64,000 nt of DNA from Pokkaliibacter sp. MBI-7 (GCF_029846635.1 NZ_JARVTG010000001.1:1766501-1830500), one strand, 5' to 3'; counted from the stretch's first letter, positions 8,193-17,197 are shown. Numbers and translations: made by a program. The notes: generated by a model from the sequence alone, not told the origin.

Positions 8193-9034
8193 ACGATGCT
8201 CCCCCCTCGTTATTACGCCGTTGTGCCAATCGTTCTTCCTCTCCTCAGCCACCCGCTCATCTGTCGATGCAGAAGTTCTGGGTCAATCACCTGTTTTATC
8301 CGCTGCTGGCTTTTGCACTGGCGGTACTGATCATTAGCGTTTTCCACCTCGACCGGGTTGTAGCAGATGCACTGTACTGGGCGGAAGGCCATCAGTGGGC
8401 ACTGAAGGATAGCTGGCTCACCACCACCCTGATTCACAAAGGCGGCAAGAATCTTTCGATTGCTATTGCCGTGGTGACATTGCTGATGCTGGCAACCAGC
8501 TGGGTGAGGCCGGCATTAGGTCACTGGCGCCGTCCGCTGACCTTTCTGCTGCTGGCTGCCGCCACCAGCTCGTTACTGATTGTCAGCGCCAAGTCGCTGA
8601 CCCATATTGCCTGCCCGTGGGACTTCAATCGCTATGGCGGCAATCTGCCGTTCATGAGTGAACTCGATCAGTTCCTCCACAACGACAGCGGTCGCTGCTT
8701 TCCTGCTGGCCATGCCAGTGCGGGCTACGCCTGGCTGGCATTGTATTTTGTCGGACTCTATCGCCACTCTGGCTGGCGCTGGATGGGGCTGATGCTGGCT
8801 GTGACTATGGGCGTGGTATTTGGCATTTCCCAGCAGCTGCGTGGTGCCCACTTCATCTCCCATGATGTCTGGACCTTCGCTATCAGCTGGTTTACCGCAC
8901 TGGTTTGGTTCCGGCTGGTCATGTACCGCAGCTACAAGCTGAGCCTGAGCAGCGGCGTTGCGAACAGCTCACCTGTTTTCACTTCCACTCCTTCTGCCTA
9001 CGCGGCTGAAACCGGTATCAAGGTTTCTTCATGA
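8177..9034 (+). CDS. PAP2-family membrane phosphatase
   Basis: 285 residues with several hydrophobic helices. The three PAP2 motifs are readable: KSLTHIACPWDFNRYGG (motif 1, with CPW replacing the usual RP as in lipid-active members), CFPAGHASAGYAW (motif 2, catalytic His) and LRGAHFISHDVWT (motif 3). These enzymes dephosphorylate phosphatidate, undecaprenyl pyrophosphate or lipid A. A PAP2 gene next to a phosphoethanolamine transferase is a known arrangement, as in mcr-1/pap2. It overlaps dgkA by 16 bp and eptA by 4 bp, indicating translational coupling. Exact substrate unknown. Confidence 0.92.
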   Translation: MHPAVNDAPPSLLRRCANRSSSPQPPAHLSMQKFWVNHLFYPLLAFALAVLIISVFHLDRVVADALYWAEGHQWALKDSWLTTTLIHKGGKNLSIAIAVVTLLMLATSWVRPALGHWRRPLTFLLLAAATSSLLIVSAKSLTHIACPWDFNRYGGNLPFMSELDQFLHNDSGRCFPAGHASAGYAWLALYFVGLYRHSGWRWMGLMLAVTMGVVFGISQQLRGAHFISHDVWTFAISWFTALVWFRLVMYRSYKLSLSSGVANSSPVFTSTPSAYAAETGIKVSS

Positions 9035-10695
9035 GTCAGCTATCTACTTCCACCGCCATGAACAGCACAGCTTCCCGTCAGCGCTGGCAGATCAGCAGTG
9101 TGCGCTTCTGTCTGCTGTTCTCTGCCCTGCTGGTCCTGGCCTATAACCCGGCATTCTTTCATGCCCTCGGTCAGGTCATTGACCCGCTGACCCTGCGCGG
9201 TGGCGCCTTTACCCTCAGCGTCGGCGCGTTGCTGGGGCTACTGATGTTTATTCTGCTCAACCTGATCGCCGTACCTTACCTGCTCAAGCCCATCGCCATC
9301 GCTGTGCTGCTGAGCGGTGCAGCAGCCTCCTACTTCATGAATACCTACGGCATCGCCATCGACAGCGTCATGGTACAGAATGTCGTGGAAACCGACCCGG
9401 CCGAGGCTGCAGCGCTGTTCAGCCCGCGTCTGGTCATGTATCTGCTGTTTCTGGGCGTGGTTCCCTGCCTGCTGGTGTGGAAGGTCAGCATCAGCTATCG
9501 CCGCTGGCATCGCGAACTGCTGGTCAGGTTGCTGGCCATCATTGCCAGCCTGCTGGTAATTGCGGCGATGCTGTTCGCCCTGTCACAGGATTACGCCTCA
9601 TTCTTCCGCAATAACAAGAATGTGCGGCAGATGGCCGTGCCGCTGAGCTACATCTATGCCGGTGTATCCTTTGCGGTCAAAGACAAGGAAGGCCCGATTG
9701 TGGTCAAGGCCATCGGTGAAGATGCCCGACCCGGTGCACTGGCACTGGCCAAACATAAGCCCACGCTGACGGTCTTTGTGGTCGGCGAAACCGGTCGTGC
9801 CGATCATTTCGGCCTCAACGGTTACGAACGCAACACCACCCCGCTGCTGGCAAAGCAGGATGTATTCAACTTTACGCAGTTCACCTCCTGCGGCACCGCC
9901 ACAGCCGTCTCCGTGCCCTGTATGTTCTCGCTGCTGGATCGCCAGCACTATGACGACCGGAAGGCCAAATCGCAGCAGGGTCTGCTGGATGTTCTGAATC
10001 ACGCGGGTTATGCCGTACTGTGGCGCGACAATAACTCAGGCTGCAAAGGCGCCTGTGATCGCGTCAGCTATGAAGACATGTCCAAGGCAAACGTGGCTGA
10101 AGACTGCAACAGCGAAGAGTGTTTCGATCAGGTTCTGCTGCACAACATCGACACTGTCCTGCCCAAACCCAACGGTGACATGTTCGTGGTCCTGCACCAG
10201 CACGGCAGCCATGGCCCCGACTACTACCATCGCTATCCGCAGGACATGGCTTTCTATCAGCCCGAATGCAAAACCAATCAGCTGCAGGACTGCAGTCTGG
10301 AGTCACTGGTCAATACCTATGACAACACCATTCGCTATACCGATTACTTCCTCAACAATGTGATCGAATGGCTGAAGCAGCACAGTGATCAGTACAACAC
10401 CGCCATGCTGTACGTGGCCGATCACGGCGAATCGCTGGGTGAGAACCATGTTTACCTGCATGGCATGCCTTACATGATCGCTCCGCAAGAGCAGAAGCAC
10501 GTATCGTTCTTCTACTGGCTGTCGAAAGGCTTTGAGCAGACCTATGACATCAACTCTGACTGTCTGGCTGGCAAAGAACATCAGCCCTTCTCGCAGGACA
10601 ACATCTTCCACTCCGTGCTGGGCATGCTCGATATTCAGACCAGCGTGTACGACGCCCAACTGGACATGTTCCAGGGGTGCCGCCCACAGGGCTGA
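9031..10695 (+). CDS. eptA: Lipid A phosphoethanolamine transferase EptA
   Basis: 554 residues. The N-terminal third has five membrane helices, followed by a periplasmic sulfatase-fold domain. Active-site elements are clear: VGETGRADHFGLNGY (metal-binding Glu), CGTATAVSVPCMFS (Thr nucleophile), HQHGSHGPDYYHRYP and VADHGESLGENHVYLHG. Cys pairs typical of the family (SGCKGACD, EDCNSEECF, ECKTN, LQDCS) are conserved. The enzyme moves phosphoethanolamine from phosphatidylethanolamine to lipid A phosphates, lowering polymyxin binding. Third gene of the dgkA operon, starting with an ATGA overlap, under the PmrA-type box. Confidence 0.95.
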   Translation: MSQLSTSTAMNSTASRQRWQISSVRFCLLFSALLVLAYNPAFFHALGQVIDPLTLRGGAFTLSVGALLGLLMFILLNLIAVPYLLKPIAIAVLLSGAAASYFMNTYGIAIDSVMVQNVVETDPAEAAALFSPRLVMYLLFLGVVPCLLVWKVSISYRRWHRELLVRLLAIIASLLVIAAMLFALSQDYASFFRNNKNVRQMAVPLSYIYAGVSFAVKDKEGPIVVKAIGEDARPGALALAKHKPTLTVFVVGETGRADHFGLNGYERNTTPLLAKQDVFNFTQFTSCGTATAVSVPCMFSLLDRQHYDDRKAKSQQGLLDVLNHAGYAVLWRDNNSGCKGACDRVSYEDMSKANVAEDCNSEECFDQVLLHNIDTVLPKPNGDMFVVLHQHGSHGPDYYHRYPQDMAFYQPECKTNQLQDCSLESLVNTYDNTIRYTDYFLNNVIEWLKQHSDQYNTAMLYVADHGESLGENHVYLHGMPYMIAPQEQKHVSFFYWLSKGFEQTYDINSDCLAGKEHQPFSQDNIFHSVLGMLDIQTSVYDAQLDMFQGCRPQG

Positions 10696-10708
10696 GCCTG
10701 TCTCCTAC

Positions 10709-10740
10709 CGATATGGCCAGTGCTGACTGGCCATATCCGG
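10709..10740 (+). terminator. Terminator-like hairpin after eptA
   Basis: GATATGGCCAGT (10710-10721) and ACTGGCCATATC (10726-10737) form a perfect 12-bp stem with a GCTG loop. The T run is weak, so termination efficiency is uncertain. Confidence 0.65.
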
Positions 10741-10848
10741 TCTGTTGATTGAATTTCCGCTTTGGCCGGGTATGATCCTTGGCACTCTCGCCGGCAGTGT
10801 ATCGATTAAGTGTTCCTCTTATGCTGGCTGTACTGCAAGGAGCGTAGG

Positions 10849-11775
10849 ATGAACACCGCACGTCGCTGGCTGCTGTTACTGTTGTGCTGCTGTGTGCCAT
10901 TACTGGCATCAGCGGATACGCAGCAGACTACTGATCAACAGGCGCGCGACCGCATTATCGCCTGGGCCCAGCAGTTCTGGCAGTCGCTGCAGCGTAAGTC
11001 CGGTGTACAGACACTACCCACGGCTCATGCTGAGCTGACCATCCCCAGCGGTTTCTACTTTCTCGATGCCCACGACAGTGAACGAGTACTGACCGAGGTC
11101 TGGGGCAACCCTGCCCGTAGTGGCGCTCTGGGCATGCTGTTCCCCAGCGATGCCAGTCCCTTTGATGCCGATGCCTGGGCTGTCGTGCTGCATTATGAGG
11201 CAGGCTATGCCATCAACCCGCGGATTGCCGCACAGCTGGATTATCAGGCCCTGCTCAGCCAGATGCAGAGTGAACTAAAAGCGGATCCATCAGACACAGA
11301 GGGCCCGCAGCTGACTGGCTGGGCTGTTCCTCCGCACTTCGACGCTGAGCGCAATATTCTCTACTGGGCCAAGGAGCTGGCCTTTCCCGGCAAGGCGACA
11401 CATACCCTGAACTACAATATCCGCCTGCAGCATCAGGACGGCGTACTGGTGATGAATATCGTTGCACCTGTCACCGAGCTCGCCGCTATCAGTCAACAAC
11501 TGCCACCGCTGCTGGACATGGTGCATTTCCTGCCAGACAGCAGCACGGCGGATACCCTGCCGCCAACAGCGAAAGTAGCCAGTCTGCCGGCTGATCTGCC
11601 ACTTCAGCCAGCTCCCCGCACAGCGGCAGAGAACACCGCTCTGCTCAGCGAAATGCCCGACAGTGTGGCGATGGTGATCAGCCTGCTGCGCCAGTTCTGG
11701 TATCTGTCGGTGCCAGCCGCACTCTATCTGCTTTTCCGCCTGTTCCGCGGACGTGAGCGACGGATTTTTTACTAA
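10849..11775 (+). CDS. DUF2167 membrane-anchored envelope protein
   Basis: 308 residues from ATG 10849, supported by AAGGAGCG upstream. Signal peptide (about 1-22, ending ASA) and a single C-terminal membrane helix (FWYLSVPAALYLLFRLF) followed by a basic tail, so the body is periplasmic and anchored at its C-terminus. The DUF2167 signature is strong: SGFYFLDAHDSERVL, EVWGNP, LGMLFPSDASPFDADAWAVV, YEAGYAI, LTGWAVPPHFD, LYWAKELAF and THTLNYNIRL. Function of the family is unknown. It is separated from eptA by a hairpin and probably has its own promoter. Confidence 0.92.
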   Translation: MNTARRWLLLLLCCCVPLLASADTQQTTDQQARDRIIAWAQQFWQSLQRKSGVQTLPTAHAELTIPSGFYFLDAHDSERVLTEVWGNPARSGALGMLFPSDASPFDADAWAVVLHYEAGYAINPRIAAQLDYQALLSQMQSELKADPSDTEGPQLTGWAVPPHFDAERNILYWAKELAFPGKATHTLNYNIRLQHQDGVLVMNIVAPVTELAAISQQLPPLLDMVHFLPDSSTADTLPPTAKVASLPADLPLQPAPRTAAENTALLSEMPDSVAMVISLLRQFWYLSVPAALYLLFRLFRGRERRIFY

Positions 11776-11938
11776 GACAAAACGTCACCCAAGAAGTACC
11801 AAATCAATCAAGGAGTGAATTGATGCACAGGGAGGTCCCTGTCAGAAGAGGCATACCCACACGTTGTCCAGGCGACGCCATGGTTCCCGTAGTGATGCGG
11901 CTACGCGAAACATTAGGTATGTCTGGAGTGTTCTGAGT

Positions 11939-12397
11939 ATGCGTCACACTAAGCTTGCGTCACTCGTTACGGGACTCGCACTCACTGCGGTCGTACTGGG
12001 CTGGCATTTTTTCCAAAACGATCCCGACACGTACATACCACTGGGAGAAAAAGAAACGAAGGAAATGGAGAGCAGCCTCACTCAAGCCAGCCAGCGCCAG
12101 TCCGGGGGGGCTGATAATGGCATTATTGTTGCCGCTCTGGCTGACGTTTTTTTTGGTGACAGATTTAACTTCAAAAATCACACCATCGCCCTTCAACATC
12201 CCGACGACGATTTAGCCAAATACGTCGCTATCATTACCGAAGATGGCATTCCGGAAGATGATTCTGTCGCAGGCTATCGGCATCGGCTCACCTTCACTTT
12301 TCAGCAAGGTGCATGGCAAATACAAAAGGCAGAAATGCAATGGCGATGCTGGTTTGACAGGGGTCACACTGATTTCAGCACGGAGCCTTGCAGCTGA
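11939..12397 (+). CDS. Hypothetical exported or membrane-anchored small protein
   Basis: 152 residues from ATG 11939, chosen because the hydrophobic segment (KLASLVTGLALTAVVLGWHFF) then sits at the N-terminus; an upstream extension to 11864 is possible. The segment may be an uncleaved anchor, leaving a periplasmic domain. The C-terminal part (YRHRLTFTFQQGAWQIQKAEMQWRCW) resembles a small beta-sheet domain of the kind where a polypeptide ends with a computed-difference strand pair, but I do not recognise a family. Two Cys residues near the C-terminus could form a disulfide. Neighbouring genes give no hint. Confidence 0.6.
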   Translation: MRHTKLASLVTGLALTAVVLGWHFFQNDPDTYIPLGEKETKEMESSLTQASQRQSGGADNGIIVAALADVFFGDRFNFKNHTIALQHPDDDLAKYVAIITEDGIPEDDSVAGYRHRLTFTFQQGAWQIQKAEMQWRCWFDRGHTDFSTEPCS

Positions 12398-12440
12398 CTC
12401 GCCTTCTAACGCCTGTAGTTAGGACGGGTGACGGTATCCA

Positions 12441-12474
12441 CCATCCCTGACTATGCGGGACTAGTCAGGGATGG
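12441..12474. terminator. Bidirectional terminator-like hairpin between convergent genes
   Basis: CCATCCCTGACTA (12441-12453) and TAGTCAGGGATGG (12462-12474) form a perfect 13-bp stem with an 8-nt loop. There is no T run on either side, but the position between two convergent genes supports a termination role. Confidence 0.6.
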
Positions 12475-12483
12475 ATCTGGCCC

Positions 12484-12966
12484 CTAACGATTCTGCAAGC
12501 GCAGTAACGGATTAAGCCGGAAAGACTCCGGGTTTCCTTCTGCTGCAATACTGCGTGAATGTGGTGAAGGCTGCTGCGCAACCACAGCACACACCTGGCT
12601 GACAAAGCTACGCATGACCTGAATAAGGTCGATCACCTCATGAACCTGACTGCCCGCCAGACAAAAACGATACATGACGCGAACGACACCACTGTCTCGT
12701 TCGCAAGCAATGACAAATAGCGGCCCCCCTTGACGCCCCTGCAACTCCAGTAGCGATAGTGCCACTTGTGGTGCCTGCAGTGCCGTAAGGTGTGCTGCAC
12801 TGCACTGCAGCTCCGCCCAGCCATTGTCGCGCTGACACAGAAAGAGGGCCGGTTCAGCAGCGAAGGTAAAACGGAAACAGATTGCCTGCCGGTCAAAATC
12901 CTGAATACCCAGACGCTCCATTATCTGGGCAAGCAGATTGCTGAAGAGCGGTTGCGGCTGACTCAT
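12484..12966 (-). CDS. CesT-like type III secretion chaperone candidate
   Basis: 160 residues. It starts with ATGA overlapping the stop of the large upstream gene and has GGAG 8 bp before the ATG. The predicted order is helix (PLFSNLLAQIMERLGI), three strands (AICFRFTF, PALFLCQR, WAELQCSAAHL), then two strands (PLFVIACERD, VVRVMYRF) and a long C-terminal helix (VHEVIDLIQVMRSFVSQVCAVVA), which is the CesT/Tir-chaperone plan. Length (about 130-160) also fits. Unlike many such chaperones it is not strongly acidic, and has no Lys. No other secretion genes are in view. The assignment is inferred from topology and pairing. Confidence 0.5.
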   Translation of the reverse strand: MSQPQPLFSNLLAQIMERLGIQDFDRQAICFRFTFAAEPALFLCQRDNGWAELQCSAAHLTALQAPQVALSLLELQGRQGGPLFVIACERDSGVVRVMYRFCLAGSQVHEVIDLIQVMRSFVSQVCAVVAQQPSPHSRSIAAEGNPESFRLNPLLRLQNR

Positions 12967-14786
12967 GAGCGCGGCTCCCTGGTTGTCTCGCGCTGCTCAG
13001 CGTGCGGCGAATGTTGCGGACTTCCCAAAGCATCAGCAAACACCTCTGCCTGCTCGATTGCGGGTGGCTCTGTGCTAGCAAACTGTTCCTGCGCATCGAA
13101 AAACTCTTCCTGGTCAGAGTCACTGCTGGCCACTGAGCCAGGAGCATCCTCAAGTTCAGTAAAACGACCGGAGTCGACAACGCCCAGCTCCACGTCCGGC
13201 TGTTGCTCTGTCGTAGTCTTGAAATTTTGCAGTAGTTTGACCACCGCATTAGCAATGGCTTCCCCACCCGGACGCGGTAAGGTCAGATTGCAAGCGGTCA
13301 GAAAGACCGTTCCAGCCACCAGCCCCGGCAGGCTGTCAGTAAAGTGAGTGGCAGGGATTTTGTTGATGATGCCGAAAGGCAGCAGCAGTGGCGACAAGCC
13401 GGAGTAGCTGGCAAACTTGCTGGCAGCCTGCTGGGCATTTTCACTCGGGCTTCTTGCCGTCTTGGTCAGTTCAAATACGGTGAGTCCCGCATCCATCCCC
13501 AAGTCCACCAAACCCGCTGGCTCATCATAATAGGTGGCAGCTGAACTCAGACAGACCGCCCCGGCAATGGCAACAAAGGCCATTTTCTGGGCAAAATCAC
13601 GATTATTGGCCGGTGTCTGAGACTCTCCCTCAGCGCCCTGCCCGAGAATACGTTGCGCGACACTGGACAACTTGTCACTGGCCGCATCAATTTCGCTCAA
13701 CTGCAGACTCAGACTATCACTCAGCTCCTTGCCATCCCCCTCAAACTGTTGTCGACGCTGCTGAAAATCACCGTGCTGAATCTTTACTGCATCCAGCAAT
13801 GCAGTGATGTGTACTGTCATTTCAGCTGTCAGTTGCTCTGCGGGCTGAGCATCCGGCTTATGAAACAAACTTTTAATCTTGTCACTGATGGCGCCCAGGG
13901 GTTTGCTCACCAGATGAGGTGCAGATGACAGTACAAATACCGCGGCGGTAAAACTCGCTGCCATGGAATGGAACAGAATGGGACTGTTATGTTCAAAGGC
14001 CTTGGCCTTGTCATTAAAGGCGCTGATGGCGTAGGGCAGATTAGGAGGCAGATAGGGGACATGACGCTCCTGCATATGCAGACCGAAGGAGCGTTTGTCG
14101 GCGGCAGGATTAAGCGCAATCCCCATCAGCATGCACAGGGTCTTGGTGTAGCCTGCCACCAGCAGGGCAAAGTACTGATTGTCCTTATTCTTGTGCGCGG
14201 TCAGGGTAGGCAGTAAAGCCAGACCCACGTTGCCCAGACTGAACAACATAGTAGCGGCTGTGCGATAGCCCATGGGCTTATCCTTGGCAATCCGCTCCAG
14301 CTTGTGCATCAGGCCGGTGGTGACCGAACTGATTTCCTTGCGTATCCCGGCCGGAATCTGCGGCTGCTGACAGGCATCATGCAGCGTCTGCACACTCTGC
14401 CTGAAAGCAGGAAGGTGAGCCTGCTGGCGCTCGCTGGCCAGATACGCCCGGTTGTTGAACTGCCCAACAGCAGCTGCCAGATCCGTTTTACGAAATAAAC
14501 CCAGTAAACGCTGCTTGATCCCCCCCGCAGAGGCCGTATCCGAAGAGCTGGAACCAGCGGCGGGATCAAGTTCGTCGGGGGTGGCAGCGGCCACTGTCAC
14601 AGCACTATGAGGCGGCAATGTGAAGGCGGTTGAGGTATTGCTTAACTGCGCTGGTAGCGCTCTGGAAGTACTGACCTCCAGTTGCTCGCCCCCCATACGT
14701 CCCTGATGGGTATGGTTGACGACGTCAGGACCCGCTTCTTGATGGTGTGAGGCGGCAATCGTCGAGGATGAATGAATAGGAGTCAT
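12963..14786 (-). CDS. Large protein with internal membrane segments; candidate type III effector
   Basis: 607 residues, no signal peptide. The first 90 residues are polar and rich in Ser, Thr, Ala and His, as in type III export signals. Hydrophobic segments lie near residues 177-197, 206-226, 270-290, 401-418 and 486-504, with an amphipathic, coiled-coil-like stretch (about 320-385) between them. The last 80 residues are very acidic and Ser-rich. I do not recognise a domain. The 4-bp overlap with a CesT-like gene and a HrpL-like box upstream suggest a secreted effector or translocator with its own chaperone. It could instead be an ordinary inner-membrane protein. Confidence 0.5.
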   Translation of the reverse strand: MTPIHSSSTIAASHHQEAGPDVVNHTHQGRMGGEQLEVSTSRALPAQLSNTSTAFTLPPHSAVTVAAATPDELDPAAGSSSSDTASAGGIKQRLLGLFRKTDLAAAVGQFNNRAYLASERQQAHLPAFRQSVQTLHDACQQPQIPAGIRKEISSVTTGLMHKLERIAKDKPMGYRTAATMLFSLGNVGLALLPTLTAHKNKDNQYFALLVAGYTKTLCMLMGIALNPAADKRSFGLHMQERHVPYLPPNLPYAISAFNDKAKAFEHNSPILFHSMAASFTAAVFVLSSAPHLVSKPLGAISDKIKSLFHKPDAQPAEQLTAEMTVHITALLDAVKIQHGDFQQRRQQFEGDGKELSDSLSLQLSEIDAASDKLSSVAQRILGQGAEGESQTPANNRDFAQKMAFVAIAGAVCLSSAATYYDEPAGLVDLGMDAGLTVFELTKTARSPSENAQQAASKFASYSGLSPLLLPFGIINKIPATHFTDSLPGLVAGTVFLTACNLTLPRPGGEAIANAVVKLLQNFKTTTEQQPDVELGVVDSGRFTELEDAPGSVASSDSDQEEFFDAQEQFASTEPPAIEQAEVFADALGSPQHSPHAEQRETTREPRS

Positions 14787-14815
14787 AGGTCATACGTTGC
14801 TGAACAAATTTCCCA

Positions 14816-14844
14816 CTGTGTGTTTTTTATACAAGAGAAGTTCC
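14816..14844 (-). promoter_or_regulatory. HrpL-type (hrp box) promoter-like sequence
   Basis: Read on the minus strand: GGAACT (14844-14839), a 15-nt spacer, then ACACACAG (14823-14816). The hrp box consensus is GGAACC-N15/16-CCACNNAG, so 5 of 6 and 5 of 6 fixed positions match. It ends 29 nt before the start of the candidate effector gene. The spacing and place are right, but a chance match cannot be excluded. Confidence 0.35.
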
Positions 14845-14961
14845 CAGCAGGCGTATAACTATGTCCCCATCAAAAGGCTGTTATATCCGCACCATAATGG
14901 TGAAGGGCAGCAAAGGGTGTTCGTATGACCCTGCTGCCAGTCAACTCATATAATCATCCCC

Positions 14962-15666
14962 TTACACTTCTTCTGCCGCCAACACCTCTTCCTCGGCTCT
15001 CGCCGCCGCCAGCCACTGCTGATAGGCCGGAGTATTGAGCACGGTCTGCACGTAGTCGGCAGCTAACGCATCCAGCGGCACCTGATAGGAGTGAAAGCGC
15101 GATGCGACCGGCGCAAACATCGCATCAGCCAGTGTAAAGCGGCCAAACAGCCAGGGGCCTTCAGCATGATGGGCTTTGCGGCAGTCATGCCAGATTTCAA
15201 CAATACGGCGGATATCCTGCTGAGCTGCGACACCGGGCTCGAAGCCACTGACAATACGGCGGCAGTTCATCGGCATGTCACGACGCAGATTGGGATAACC
15301 AGAATGCATCTCAGCGACGACAGAACGGGCCCATGCGCGCTGATGACGGCTGTCTGGCCAGCCCTTGCCTGCCAGCAGGGTTTCGGAAATGTATTCCCCG
15401 ATGGCCAGCGAATCCCAGATGGCCTGCCCTTCATGCAGCAATACCGGCACCTTCCCCGCCATAGAGTACTGCGTGACCTGCTGCCTGAAGTCCGTTCCCA
15501 GCGACAACTGCACTTCGTTAAAGGGAATACCGGTCATCTTCAGGAAAAACCAGGGGCGCAGCGACCAAGATGAATAGTTCTTGTTGCCGATCACCAGTGT
15601 CAGTTCAGCCGCATCCACGCCACTCTGATACTCCCCCTGCACACTCCCCTGCTGGCCGTTTGCCAT
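14962..15666 (-). CDS. Glutathione S-transferase family protein
   Basis: 234 residues from the ATG at 15666, which has GAGGAA 8 bp upstream; an ATG five codons earlier has a ribosome site too close to be used. The N-terminal thioredoxin-fold domain starts LTLVIGNKNYSSWSLRPWFFLK, where the SSWSLR serine is the likely glutathione-activating residue. KVPVLLHEGQAIWDSLAIGEYI holds the cis-Pro and the Ser that bind glutathione. The helical C-terminal domain ends with WLFGRFTLADAMFAPVASRF. Single gene, divergent from a LysR gene 203 bp away that may regulate it. Substrate unknown. Confidence 0.93.
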   Translation of the reverse strand: MANGQQGSVQGEYQSGVDAAELTLVIGNKNYSSWSLRPWFFLKMTGIPFNEVQLSLGTDFRQQVTQYSMAGKVPVLLHEGQAIWDSLAIGEYISETLLAGKGWPDSRHQRAWARSVVAEMHSGYPNLRRDMPMNCRRIVSGFEPGVAAQQDIRRIVEIWHDCRKAHHAEGPWLFGRFTLADAMFAPVASRFHSYQVPLDALAADYVQTVLNTPAYQQWLAAARAEEEVLAAEEV

Positions 15667-15868
15667 CGCCTTGTTCCTCATTGATCCTGATTTACGGGTT
15701 GGTCATCAGCGTCAGTGCTGATGCGCTTTACTATTGGCGAAGCATCGGGACGTAACAAACGAATAGTCTTGCAGGCAGCTATCAAAATCGGTGATAGATC
15801 GGCTTTTATAGAGCAAAATACGCCTACTTCGGCAAACAGTGGCACTTTGGTGCCGTTTTGGAACCCTC

Positions 15869-16735
15869 ATGTCTCTTGAAATTGATCTGCTGAAAACCTT
15901 TCTGGCGGTAGTGGATACCGGCAGCTTCACCCGCGCCGCCAAGCACAGCTTCCGCACCCAGTCCGCCATCAGCATGCAGATGAAGCGACTGGAAGAGCAC
16001 AGTGGCCAGCCACTGTTCCGCAAGGAAGGCCGTGATCTGGTACTGACCGAAGCGGGTAAAGTACTGGTGGGTTATGCCCGCCGCATCATGCTGCTGCACG
16101 ATGAGGCGGCAGTCAGGCTCAAACAGGGATGGGCCGATCAGCCTATTCGTCTTGGTTGCCCCAGCGACTACATGGACATGATCTGCCCGTCGCTGATTCA
16201 GGCACTGCGGCAGCAGATACCGCAGGTGGGTATCCAGATCATCACCGCCAACTCACCCGATCTGCGCCCGCTGCTCGATCAGGGAGAACTGGAGCTGGCC
16301 GTGCTGACCCGGCTGCCCGATACCGATGAAGGCCATGTATTGCTGCATGATGAGGGGGTATGGCTGGTCGCCGACCACTTCGACCCGGCCGCACATAAAC
16401 ACCTGCCGCTGGCACTGTACGAGCCCAGCTGTAAATTTCACACAGCGGCCCGCGATGGGCTGGAGAAACAGGGCCGGGCCTATGAAGTGATCTGCACGGC
16501 CAGCAGCCCGACGCTACTGGCGACCCTGGTGCGCAACGGTCAGGCCATCAGTGCCATGGCACGCTGCTCGGCACCGGCAGACCTGTTACAGAGCCAGCAG
16601 GCTCTCGACCTGCCGCCTCTGCCCAGCACGGATATTGTGCTGGCTACCCGGGCCACGCCTCATCCCCTGCTGGGCACCCGGCAGCTACAGCAGCTGCTGA
16701 CGACCTTTCAGCACCGTATCCAGACAAAAGGCTGA
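15869..16735 (+). CDS. LysR-family transcriptional regulator
   Basis: 288 residues from ATG 15869. N-terminal winged helix-turn-helix: LLKTFLAVVDTGSFTRAAKHSFRTQSAISMQMKRLEE, followed by GQPLFRKEGRDLVLTEAGKVLVGYARRI. The effector-binding domain starts IRLGCPSDYMDMI and has the two-lobed periplasmic-binding-like pattern. The sequence SAISMQMKRLE is characteristic of the LrhA/HexA-like and PecT-like group of LysR proteins that control motility or virulence, though that is a suggestion only. Divergent from the GST gene, which is the most likely neighbour target. Confidence 0.93.
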   Translation: MSLEIDLLKTFLAVVDTGSFTRAAKHSFRTQSAISMQMKRLEEHSGQPLFRKEGRDLVLTEAGKVLVGYARRIMLLHDEAAVRLKQGWADQPIRLGCPSDYMDMICPSLIQALRQQIPQVGIQIITANSPDLRPLLDQGELELAVLTRLPDTDEGHVLLHDEGVWLVADHFDPAAHKHLPLALYEPSCKFHTAARDGLEKQGRAYEVICTASSPTLLATLVRNGQAISAMARCSAPADLLQSQQALDLPPLPSTDIVLATRATPHPLLGTRQLQQLLTTFQHRIQTKG

Positions 16736-16861
16736 CCACAATGACGTCAAATCACTGAACAACGCTACCGGCCGGGGAACTTTTTCGGCGTCCAGCCAGC
16801 GCCCGTGCAGGGCTGAACTATAGTTGTCAGTAGCCTGCTAACAGGCCCTAGCCGGAGAGTC

Positions 16862-17197
16862 ATGATGATAAGAACAACACTGATCGCCAGTGCTATTGCC
16901 ACACTGGCGATGCTGTATCAGAGCAGTGCCCAGGCAGAGGATCTGGAATTCACCCTGATCAACAATACCTCGGTGAATATGACCAGTTTCCACGTCTCGC
17001 CGGGGACGTCCAAACACTGGCAGGATGACCTGCTGGAAGGCGATGTGCTACGCAGTGGTGAACAGGGCACGGTCACCATTCAGGACGGCCTGACCACCTG
17101 TGAATACGATATCCGCGCTGAATTTGCGGATGGGGATGTGATGGAAGAGTACGGGCTGGATCTGTGTGAGCTGGGCTCCTACACCTTTCATGAGTAA
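16862..17197 (+). CDS. Small secreted protein of unknown function
   Basis: 111 residues. The start is either 16862 or 16865 (two adjacent ATG codons) after GGAGAG. Signal peptide of about 25 residues ending AQA. The mature domain (FTLINNTSVNMTSFHVSPGTSKHWQDDLLEGDVL, VTIQDGLTTCEYDIRAEFADGDVMEEYGLDLCELGSYTF) belongs to a common family of short periplasmic proteins with two conserved Cys, sometimes mislabelled as argininosuccinate lyase. The two Cys (CEYDIR and DLCEL) may pair. Single gene with its own terminator. Role unknown. Confidence 0.8.
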   Translation: MMIRTTLIASAIATLAMLYQSSAQAEDLEFTLINNTSVNMTSFHVSPGTSKHWQDDLLEGDVLRSGEQGTVTIQDGLTTCEYDIRAEFADGDVMEEYGLDLCELGSYTFHE

